Shown: piece after piece, positions 1 to 5,713 of the stretch | How the letters are laid out: the number at the start of each line of letters is the position of its first letter | Numbering within the stretch: position 1 is the first letter of the stretch | NCBI GenBank assembly: GCA_937896705.1 | Contig: CALBOC010000093.1 | Location: 1-7,624 of the forward strand | Source: an uncultured Micrococcaceae bacterium | GTDB lineage: Bacteria; Actinomycetota; Actinomycetes; Actinomycetales; Micrococcaceae | Reading direction: 5' to 3' | Length of the DNA: 7,624 nt | Made by a program: the position numbers and the translations under genes | The notes under the pieces: model-generated | The model's input: the letters and a program-made list of their open reading frames with translations, nothing else | What the model was told of the DNA's origin: nothing | Database searches by the model: none

Positions 1-130
1 GGTCGCTGTGTGTCCGCGCAGGTCGACGGGCACTCTTAGTCAGGCTTTCCAAGGTGCCCCCACACCGCTCAGTCGTCTGGCTAGGAATACCCCTCACCGA
101 CCCACATTTTTAGACTGAATAGGACCAGTA
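1..130 (+). promoter_or_regulatory. Upstream region and leader of rpsT
   Basis: This stretch has no convincing coding region and should contain the rpsT promoter. Two weak -10-like hexamers are visible on the + strand: TAGGAA(T) at 82-88 and TAGACT at 111-116. Neither has a recognisable -35 box 16-18 nt upstream. The second would leave almost no leader ahead of the ribosome binding site, so the first is slightly preferred. In related actinobacteria the next gene beyond rpsT is often lepA on the opposite strand. If so, this region would also carry a divergent promoter, but the window ends before that can be seen. The promoter assignment is inference. Confidence 0.3.
121..126 (+). promoter_or_regulatory. 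Ribosome binding site of rpsT
   Basis: AGGACC lies with its AGGA core 6 nt before the TTG at 131. This is good Shine-Dalgarno placement and supports TTG as the true start, because the protein reads MANLKSSKKR from exactly this codon, matching the usual S20 N-terminus. Confidence 0.65.
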
Positions 131-397
131 TTGGCTAATCTCAAATCTTCAAAAAAGCGCGCAATTACGAACGCAAAACGTCGTGAACGCAACCACGCTA
201 TCAAGTCTGAACTCAAGACTGTGCTCCGCAAAGTCAACAAAGCCGTAGAAGCTGGCGATAAAGCCGCCGCTGAAAAGGCTCTTGCCGTTGCCGGACGCAA
301 ATTGGATAAGGCTGTCAGCAAGGGTGCAATCCATCGCAACCAGGCCGCGAACCGGAAATCCGGTGCAGCAGCCCGCGTGAACGCACTGGATGCATAA
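131..397 (+). CDS. rpsT: 30S ribosomal protein S20 (bS20)
   Basis: S20 is a primary-binding protein of the small ribosomal subunit that contacts 16S rRNA. The 88-residue product is the normal family length and very basic. It shows the family signature throughout: MANLKSSKKR at the N-terminus, a long helical Lys/Arg/Ala-rich body with KSELKTVLRKVNKAVEAGDK (residues 25-44), and the strongly conserved C-terminal RKLDKAVSKGAIHRNQAANRKS (about residues 56-77). The start codon is TTG, placed by an AGGA site 6 nt upstream and by the family N-terminus. The stop is TAA at 395-397. It is monocistronic in this view, convergent with holA, and separated from it by a symmetric terminator hairpin. The opening codons (AAA, TCT, TCA, AAA) are more A/T-rich than those of the neighbouring genes, as is common in strongly expressed ribosomal genes. 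In E. coli rpsT also starts with UUG and is autoregulated at translation. Whether that applies here is unknown. Confidence 0.97.
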   Translation: MANLKSSKKRAITNAKRRERNHAIKSELKTVLRKVNKAVEAGDKAAAEKALAVAGRKLDKAVSKGAIHRNQAANRKSGAAARVNALDA

Positions 398-408
398 GCT
401 CGCGAACC

Positions 409-459
409 GTTAAATATTTGAGGCCGTCACGTTCAACGTGACGGCCTCAAATATTTAAC
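409..459. terminator. Bidirectional intrinsic terminator between rpsT and holA (51-nt palindrome)
   Basis: The arms 409-433 and 435-459 are perfect reverse complements (25 bp) around the single base C434. As RNA this gives a stem of about 23 bp with a UUCAA loop, the same in both directions. The GC core (GAGGCCGTCACG / CGTGACGGCCTC) is flanked on both sides by AAATATTT tracts, so each strand has an A/U-rich segment after the core. It begins 11 nt after the rpsT stop and ends 10 nt beyond the holA stop. It therefore serves as the end point for both convergent transcripts. The U-tract is imperfect (AAATATTTAA), but the position and symmetry make terminator the best reading. Confidence 0.88.
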
Positions 460-469
460 CCCGCAGGTG

Positions 470-1468
470 CTAGCGTCGCTGCGCTAGCGTGGCTACTTTT
501 GTCACCATGCGTTCCACCGCAAATTCTGCATCTCGTGCTTGGCCTTTTGCTTCGGCGTCGGCACGGGCGATCAATTCAACGGCTCCGGCGATATTGACCG
601 GTGTCCAGTGCCGCGCCGTAGCTGTGACACGCTGAACCTGCCAGGGGGCCATCCCAAGGACCGAGGCGAGTTGTCCCTGGGGAACTTTCGCATCGATAAT
701 GCGTGCGACCTGGCGGGCCTTGAGCGCAAACGAAGCGCTGACCGCAACCGGTTGCACTCCCGTGGCGAACGCGTGCCGGAGCAACGCAATCGCGGGGCCC
801 AGTTGACCATCGAGTGCAGCGTCTGCCACTTTGAAGGCGGTGGCTTGGACGCGCCCTCCGTAGTATTGTTCGACCATCCGCTCGGTGATGGTGCCGTCGG
901 TATCGGAAATCAGTTGGTGAGCTGCGGCAGCAAGTTCTCCAAGATTCTCCCCGATGGCGTCTGCGAGCGCTCTCAGAGCCTCAGCATCGATCTTTCGGCG
1001 CGCGCTGCGGAACTCCGCTTGGAGAAATTCCACGCGGTCCCGGTCTGATTTGATGGGTTTGGCTTCGACGTAGACACCGGCTTTCTTCAGCGCATCGAGC
1101 AGTCGTTTGCCTCGCGTGCCGCCTCCGTGGAGACCAAGAAACGTGACGTCGGGGTTAGGTTGTTGGATGTATTCGAGGCCATCGGTGACGAATGCGTCCG
1201 TCATCTTGTGCATCTCGTCGAAAATCAGCAGCTTGCGTTCCCCAAATAGGGAGGGACTTGCGAGCACTTGGATTTCACCAGATTGGTAGTCTGCAGCCGA
1301 GCGGTGATGAATTTCGGTGTCTGGCTCGGCCTGTTTCAATTGCGCTTTAATCGCATCGGTGACTCGAGTGTGAATGTAGTCTTCACTGCCTTGGACAAAG
1401 ATGAGTGGTGCTACGGTGACGTCTCGCCATGAAGCGCCGCCGGTTTTGGTTCGTCGAGGGGAGGCCAT
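470..1468 (-). CDS. holA: DNA polymerase III, delta subunit (clamp-loader wrench)
   Basis: The delta subunit opens the beta sliding clamp within the clamp-loader complex so that it can be loaded on primed DNA. The 332-residue length fits the family. The N-terminal AAA+-like domain begins with LIFVQGSEDY (residues 22-31), the degenerate nucleotide-site strand typical of delta, which has no working Walker A. It is followed by SLFGERKLLIFDE (73-85) at the expected second core strand. The middle and C-terminal helical domains carry DAEALRALADAIGENLGELA, then TAFKVADAALDG and ALKARQVARI, all characteristic of delta proteins. The ATG at 1466-1468 lies 10 nt after the comEC stop and has no visible Shine-Dalgarno sequence, which suggests translation by coupling to comEC. 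No better start exists between it and the first conserved strand. holA directly after comEC is a usual actinobacterial order. Its TAG stop sits inside a small 7-bp inverted repeat just before the shared terminator. Confidence 0.93.
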   Translation of the reverse strand: MASPRRTKTGGASWRDVTVAPLIFVQGSEDYIHTRVTDAIKAQLKQAEPDTEIHHRSAADYQSGEIQVLASPSLFGERKLLIFDEMHKMTDAFVTDGLEYIQQPNPDVTFLGLHGGGTRGKRLLDALKKAGVYVEAKPIKSDRDRVEFLQAEFRSARRKIDAEALRALADAIGENLGELAAAAHQLISDTDGTITERMVEQYYGGRVQATAFKVADAALDGQLGPAIALLRHAFATGVQPVAVSASFALKARQVARIIDAKVPQGQLASVLGMAPWQVQRVTATARHWTPVNIAGAVELIARADAEAKGQARDAEFAVERMVTKVATLAQRR

Positions 1469-1478
1469 ACGGGTGATT

Positions 1479-3956
1479 CTAGCGGTGTGCGGCGACGTAT
1501 GCGGGACGGTGCTGCAAGGTCACTGAGAACGTGCCGTGTAGGTCGGTGCGTCGAATCTGTGTTCGTGGGCCGAGCGCTTGGAGGATGTCCTGGTGAGGGT
1601 GACCGTAACTATTGTCTAGCCCGACCCCGATGAGGGCGACGCTGGGGTTTGTATATTCGATGAGGTCTGTCCCGCCGTTTTGTGCCCCGTGGTGGGCTAG
1701 TTTGAGGATGTCGATATCGGTGGGAATGACCTTCGCGGCCAGGAGGGTTGCTGCTTCGTCTTCTTCGAGGTCGCCGGTAAACAGTGCCGTGGCGGTCCCA
1801 CCGTGTCGATAGATTTCGACGAGAAGGACGGCAGAGGCATTATTTTCGTTTGGCGATTCGTGGTTTGCGCTGAGCACGGACCAGCGTAGTTGTACGGGGT
1901 GTTGCTGGTCGTGTTGGGCGTGATCGATCACGGAGACCGTGGGGCCGGTGAGTTGCTGGGCCCTGCTGGGCAATCCCATCTCTTCAGGTTTATAGGTTGG
2001 GTCCGTACCGGTGGCATAGAGGATTTGTTCAGGTTTAGCGGTCTCGAGGACTCCTTCAAGTCCGCCGACGTGGTCTGCGTGGAGGTGGCTGATGACCAAG
2101 ACATCTATGTGGGCGATGCCAGCGGCGCGCAGACACCGTTGGGCGAGATCAGGTTCTGGTCCGGTATCGATGACCATGGCTGACTCCGGTCCGGTCCGTA
2201 CCAGGAACATGTCGCCTTGGTCGACATCGCAGCCAATAATATCCCAATCAGGGTGAATCCCACCGGCTTTCGTGGGCCAGAAGACGGTCAGGTGGGCAAC
2301 GACAGCTACCATGACAACGAGGTACTGCAGGGCATCGAAGGCACTGGTCTGGTGGGTGATCCACGTCCCGAGGTGTCGCCACCTGGAGATACCTAAGTCG
2401 ACGCGCACGGGTGGGTGTATCTTGCGCTGTCGTCGTAGGAGTTTGACCGTTATGATACCGGTGGCCGCCCAGTGTAGGGCGATGAGCATTGTTCCGGCTA
2501 TTCCTTCGGGCCACGGGAGCATTGAGCCTGGTAGGTCCGTTGTGGTGGTGGCAATCCATCCGATGGCGGCCGTGGGCACCGCGACCGCATGCAACAGTAG
2601 CTGAGAGATGCCCGGGGCTACCACGACCAGCGCTGCCGCAATGGTGCCCGGGACAGTAATCAGCGGGAGTAGCGGGGTGGCAAAGACGTTAGCGACCACA
2701 GCGTAGACGCTGACGTAATCGATGAAGGTTAGCAGCAAGGGTTGGCAGGCTAGTTGCGCAGCGGTGGAGATTGCCAGCGAGGAACTGAACAGACTGGCCC
2801 AGAACCCGGGGAGGAATTTTTCAAAGTAGGGCCGTATGAGGCGGTCCAGCGGTTGGGCTGCTAATACGATGCCGGCCGTGGCGGCAACGGACAGTTGGAA
2901 GCCCACTTCGTGAATCAGCTCGGGTGTCAGGGTTAATAACCCGATAGTGGTCAGGGCCAGGATCGGCAATGCGTGGGCACTCCGGCCGAAGAACACCGCC
3001 CAGGCGCCGATCGTTCCCATGGTGGCAGCTCGCAGGATCGAGGGCTGCGTTCCCACGATGTGTACGAACAATACGAGTGTCCCCAGAAATGCCGCAATGA
3101 CGATGGGACGGGGGAATCGTAAGCTCCGGAACAACAGCGTGGCCGCTGCGGCGATCAGCGACGTATGCGCTCCTGAGACCGCCGAGAGATGACTCAGCCC
3201 GGAGACCTTCATGGCCTCGTCGAGTGTTTCGGACTGTTGGGATCGATCCCCCAGGATAAGCCCGGGCAGCAGTTCCGGGGCATAGCTGATGGTGTGGGCT
3301 GCTTGGTCTTGAAGTGCTGTGCGCAACGTATCGCGACCAGTGGGTGAAGGTCGCTCAGGTGGCTGGCCACAGCTATTCGGTTGGACTAGGTGAACCGCTT
3401 GGACGAACGTGGTGACATCGTGGTCGGTGACTCGACCAAGAAAACAGACGTTGTCGCCGCTGCGAAACTGCGACCAGGCGTCGTCTGCTGCCACCACGAT
3501 CTTGGCCGGATGTGGCGTCGGGATGAGCTCCCTACCGAAGTGGTGCACCTCGGCGGTGACAAACCAGCTGATCCCCCACGGTCCGTCACGTTCCACGGGG
3601 TCGCTCACCAGTTCAACCGACATCTTGGCGGTCCCTAAACTGTGGGTGAAGGTGGTCCACCCGGAGGTTTCTGCCGCGCCGCGTTGGTGGTTGGTCAGTA
3701 GTGCTGCCGGAGTGGCCAGCCAGCACGCCAGCGCCAGGATGAGCAGCCATTGGACAACCCGATTGCGTCGTCTGAGGCATGCAATGAGGAGCACGGCGGC
3801 CAGACCGCTCAGTACAAGGGTCATCGGCACCCAGGGTGTTGCCCACGGTGGCAGTCTTGGACCGAGTAAACATACGGCTGCGGTCAGTCCCGCTGCTGGC
3901 ACAAGACGGATATCGACCGGTGCTGCAATGTCGTCGGGTTTAATGTGGCCCGGCAT
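1479..3956 (-). CDS. comEC: ComEC/Rec2-type competence DNA channel protein
   Basis: ComEC is the polytopic membrane protein through which single-stranded DNA enters the cytoplasm during natural transformation. At 825 residues it has the full three-part architecture. N-terminal membrane segments (about 15-75) are followed by a soluble OB-like region (about 85-215). The Competence domain (about 220-520) contains LPGLILGDRSQQSETLDEAM, HLSAVSGAHTSL (H256 to H264 region), PSILRAATMG and GFQLSVAATAG, with many hydrophobic helices. A last membrane helix precedes a C-terminal metallo-beta-lactamase-like domain (about 570-800) with SHLHADHVGG (H624, H626, D628, H629), FTGDLEEDE, AHHG (H755, H756) and NSYGHP. 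The metal-ligand motifs are intact. The usual DVGQGD motif reads DVDQGD (D579 replaces Gly), and the usual HHGS reads HHGA. The ATG overlaps the comEA stop by one base (TAATG), pointing to translational coupling, with GGTGAG upstream as a weak binding site. There are no frameshifts. The family assignment is secure, but activity in DNA uptake is inferred. Confidence 0.95.
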   Translation of the reverse strand: MPGHIKPDDIAAPVDIRLVPAAGLTAAVCLLGPRLPPWATPWVPMTLVLSGLAAVLLIACLRRRNRVVQWLLILALACWLATPAALLTNHQRGAAETSGWTTFTHSLGTAKMSVELVSDPVERDGPWGISWFVTAEVHHFGRELIPTPHPAKIVVAADDAWSQFRSGDNVCFLGRVTDHDVTTFVQAVHLVQPNSCGQPPERPSPTGRDTLRTALQDQAAHTISYAPELLPGLILGDRSQQSETLDEAMKVSGLSHLSAVSGAHTSLIAAAATLLFRSLRFPRPIVIAAFLGTLVLFVHIVGTQPSILRAATMGTIGAWAVFFGRSAHALPILALTTIGLLTLTPELIHEVGFQLSVAATAGIVLAAQPLDRLIRPYFEKFLPGFWASLFSSSLAISTAAQLACQPLLLTFIDYVSVYAVVANVFATPLLPLITVPGTIAAALVVVAPGISQLLLHAVAVPTAAIGWIATTTTDLPGSMLPWPEGIAGTMLIALHWAATGIITVKLLRRQRKIHPPVRVDLGISRWRHLGTWITHQTSAFDALQYLVVMVAVVAHLTVFWPTKAGGIHPDWDIIGCDVDQGDMFLVRTGPESAMVIDTGPEPDLAQRCLRAAGIAHIDVLVISHLHADHVGGLEGVLETAKPEQILYATGTDPTYKPEEMGLPSRAQQLTGPTVSVIDHAQHDQQHPVQLRWSVLSANHESPNENNASAVLLVEIYRHGGTATALFTGDLEEDEAATLLAAKVIPTDIDILKLAHHGAQNGGTDLIEYTNPSVALIGVGLDNSYGHPHQDILQALGPRTQIRRTDLHGTFSVTLQHRPAYVAAHR

Positions 3957-4633
3957 TACCAGCTCACCAGACCATCAAGGCGTTCCCGGGTCGCGGGTCC
4001 AATCCCGGAGACGGCCTCGATATCTGCCAGTTGGGTAAACGGACCGTGCTGCTCCCGGTGAGCAATAATCTGTTCCGCCGTAGCCGGGCCCACACCGGGA
4101 AGCGTTTCTAACTCCGTGGTGTCAGCCGTATTGAGGTTGACTGTCGAGGCACCGGGGCCCGAGGCTACGCCACCCGAAGTTCCTGGCGGGGTTGGGGCAG
4201 GGGTTTCATTGTGCTGATCGGGCACCAGAATGTATTCACCGTCATTGACGATCGCGGCCAGATTGAGCGCATCGAGCTGGGCATCGTCGGTGGGACCGCC
4301 GGCGCCTTCGATGGCATCCACTACCCGGGCTCCGGTGTCGAGTTCGACAATTCCGGGTTGCTGTACTGCGCCCGCCACATGAATGATGGTGGTGTCGGGT
4401 CCCGCCGGGTCACCAGCAGGCGCATCGTCTTGGGTAGGTTCTAAAGTTGCACTCTCACCATGGTCCACCGCCACGGTAGGTTCTGGTGCAGTCGGCTGGT
4501 CGGTGACGAGCCAACGGAACCCGAAGATGGTCGCTGCCACGACGATGAGCATCAAGACCGCAGACAGCGTGATCTTTGTGCGCCACAGTGGGGGCCGCTG
4601 GGGCGCTGCCGTATCAGCCAGATGTTTACCCAT
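3956..4633 (-). CDS. comEA: ComEA-family competence DNA receptor (SLBB + helix-hairpin-helix)
   Basis: ComEA is a membrane-anchored extracellular protein that binds double-stranded DNA and passes it to ComEC. The 225-residue product shows a short cytoplasmic N-terminus and one membrane anchor (about residues 21-43, ITLSAVLMLIVVAATIFGF). A Pro/Asp/Glu-rich linker (45-80) leads to an SLBB domain (about 82-140, with HVAGAVQQPGIVEL and VVDAIEGAGG), then a Pro/Gly/Ser-rich linker (142-163). A C-terminal pair of helix-hairpin-helix motifs follows, VNLNTADTTELETLPGVGPA (165-184) and VSGIGPATRERL (208-219), which would contact DNA. The ATG at 4631-4633 is fixed by an in-frame TAA 21 nt upstream. The nearby GGGA is only 3-4 nt away, so the ribosome site is weak and partly inside a small hairpin. 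The gene overlaps comEC by one base, and the two form the classic comEA-comEC pair. The pseudopilus genes needed for transformation are not in this window. Confidence 0.94.
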   Translation of the reverse strand: MGKHLADTAAPQRPPLWRTKITLSAVLMLIVVAATIFGFRWLVTDQPTAPEPTVAVDHGESATLEPTQDDAPAGDPAGPDTTIIHVAGAVQQPGIVELDTGARVVDAIEGAGGPTDDAQLDALNLAAIVNDGEYILVPDQHNETPAPTPPGTSGGVASGPGASTVNLNTADTTELETLPGVGPATAEQIIAHREQHGPFTQLADIEAVSGIGPATRERLDGLVSW

Positions 4634-4732
4634 GCGTCCCAGCTTTGCTGGTCCTTAGGTGCTACTAGCGCCCGTGGATCCTATCTGTGGATAACCCCGG
4701 CGGATCGGGCAAGGCTGTGGATTCGGTACGGC
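4634..4732 (-). promoter_or_regulatory. degV-comEA intergenic region with DnaA-box-like sites and possible comEA promoter
   Basis: This is the only sizeable gap in the minus-strand gene block. On the minus strand it contains TTATCCACA at 4694-4686, an exact match to the canonical bacterial DnaA box. GAATCCACA (4724-4716) and GGATCCACG (4681-4673) share the ATCCAC core in the same orientation. A -10-like TAGGAT lies at 4683-4678, two bases after the perfect box. TTGCCC occurs upstream but about 23 nt away, too far for a good -35. A 5-bp hairpin CCAGC-AAA-GCTGG (4651-4639) runs into the comEA ribosome site. I see no intrinsic terminator for the upstream genes. The sites are seen in the sequence; the promoter and DnaA control are inference. 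Confidence 0.35.
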
Positions 4733-5698
4733 TTAGGTGGCACCGTAGCTGGCGTAGTCTGAGTCTGGGCTCATCGAGACGCCCAGCGCACCGAGCCCTA
4801 AGTGGGCTGCTAGCACGGCTGGCAGCCGCACGACCGGCACGGGCATGACGGAGTGATCTTGCAACGCTGCGGCTAACTGGTGGGCGGTGTCGAAGTCGCC
4901 GTAGGCTTGGACGCTCAACCGTACGGGCGGTTCTACCGCACGGGCAAGCTCGGTCAGCATAGCTAGGGCTTTGGCTTCACTTCGGGGACGATCGAGTAAT
5001 TCGATGGCGCCGTCGTGCAGGTGCATCACGGGTCGCACCTGGAGCAGTTGGCCTAGGAGTCCGCCCAGTGCCGAAATGCGACCGCCTTTGCGCAGCGTGT
5101 CGAGGTTCGGCACCGTAAAGATTGTTTGCCCCGCACGGGCCTGGCGGGTGGCGATACTCGCCAGAAACGGAGTCGACAGACCTAACCGCGTGCGCAGTAA
5201 AACATCAAGGACCGCATTCCCCAAAGAAATCCCCGCGTTATACGAATCCAGCACGGTCACCGGGATCGGGGCGGTCTGGGCGGCGATACGTGCCGCGTCG
5301 GTGGTACCCGAGAGTTTTGATGACAAATGGATGGACAATACTTGGCCATAACCCTGCTCGGCGATGTGTCGGTAGGTGGCTGAGAAGTGCCCGGGTGAGG
5401 GCCGGGAGGTCCGCAGTGGGGTGCCGGCAGCCAATGCAATGGCTAGATCCTGGTGGAGAATGTCGTCGTCTTCGGTATATATTTGGTCGCCGATCATCAC
5501 CGGGATGGGCACAACAAATAAGTCTGAGCCGGTTGGTAGCTTATATACCTCGTTGGGCAGCGCGGCCGAACTGTCGGTGACGATGGCCACGCGTTCGCGT
5601 CGCGGTGGGGTGATGTAGCGCGCCCAACCGACCGCCTCGGTGCGCATATCGCGCGAGCGGGCGGCCAGTCGGGCTATCCAATCAGCGACCTCGGTCAT
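4733..5698 (-). CDS. DegV-family fatty-acid-binding protein
   Basis: DegV/FakB proteins bind a fatty acid in a buried pocket. In Firmicutes they present it to the kinase FakA for phosphorylation, which feeds phospholipid synthesis. The 321-residue product has an N-terminal extension of about 36 residues followed by a complete DegV fold. Visible motifs are VAIVTDSSAALP (37-48), TSRPSPG (97-103), LSSKLSGTT (125-133), DTLRKGGRIS (200-209), LLQVRPV (218-224), RPRSEAKA around R239, and AAHLGLGALG with H299. These include the Ser, Arg and His positions that hold the lipid carboxylate in FakB structures. The last motif has Leu where many members have Pro (GPG). Extensions like this are common in actinobacterial members. 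The ATG is 6 nt after the leuS stop, with no Shine-Dalgarno site and a perfect hairpin directly before it, so coupling to leuS is likely. No fatty-acid kinase gene is nearby, so partner and substrate are unknown. Confidence 0.9.
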   Translation of the reverse strand: MTEVADWIARLAARSRDMRTEAVGWARYITPPRRERVAIVTDSSAALPNEVYKLPTGSDLFVVPIPVMIGDQIYTEDDDILHQDLAIALAAGTPLRTSRPSPGHFSATYRHIAEQGYGQVLSIHLSSKLSGTTDAARIAAQTAPIPVTVLDSYNAGISLGNAVLDVLLRTRLGLSTPFLASIATRQARAGQTIFTVPNLDTLRKGGRISALGGLLGQLLQVRPVMHLHDGAIELLDRPRSEAKALAMLTELARAVEPPVRLSVQAYGDFDTAHQLAAALQDHSVMPVPVVRLPAVLAAHLGLGALGVSMSPDSDYASYGAT

Positions 5699-5713
5699 GT
5701 GGGCTTAGCCCAC
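5699..5713 (-). promoter_or_regulatory. Hairpin spanning the leuS stop codon, abutting the degV start
   Basis: On the minus strand GTGGGC-TAA-GCCCAC forms a perfect 6-bp stem. Its three-base loop is exactly the leuS stop codon TAA, and its 3' arm ends at the base before the degV-family ATG. There is no U-tract after it, so it is not an intrinsic terminator. It occupies the place where a ribosome binding site would be. A ribosome finishing leuS would melt it, which fits translational coupling. The structure is seen in the sequence; the function is inferred. Confidence 0.45.

Noticed and set aside
1..33. Possible minus-strand gene start (GTG at 33-31, reading VPVDLRGHTAT to the left edge), which could be the start of a divergent lepA
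   Set aside because: Only 11 codons are visible, there is no good ribosome site at proper distance, and the residues do not match a recognisable LepA N-terminus. Too little to call.
539..1048. + strand open frame of about 169 codons opposite holA
   Set aside because: It lies entirely antisense to holA and has no recognisable motif or ribosome site.
3409..4038. Long + strand open frame of about 209 codons opposite comEC/comEA
   Set aside because: It is antisense to two strongly supported genes, has low-complexity Ser/Arg-rich content and no family resemblance. It is a by-product of G+C-rich codon use.
1479..4633. comEA/comEC as decaying pseudogenes in a non-competent lineage
   Set aside because: Both frames are intact at full length, with domain order, membrane segments and metal-ligand motifs preserved. 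One altered residue in DVGQGD is not evidence of decay.
4694..4710. Terminator between degV and comEA (CCCG...CGGG in the gap)
   Set aside because: The stem is only 4 bp with no following U-tract, so it is not credible as an intrinsic terminator.
4673..4724. Replication origin (oriC) based on DnaA-box matches
   Set aside because: There is only one perfect box, no AT-rich unwinding region, and no dnaA/dnaN neighbours. A regulatory reading is the most that can be argued.
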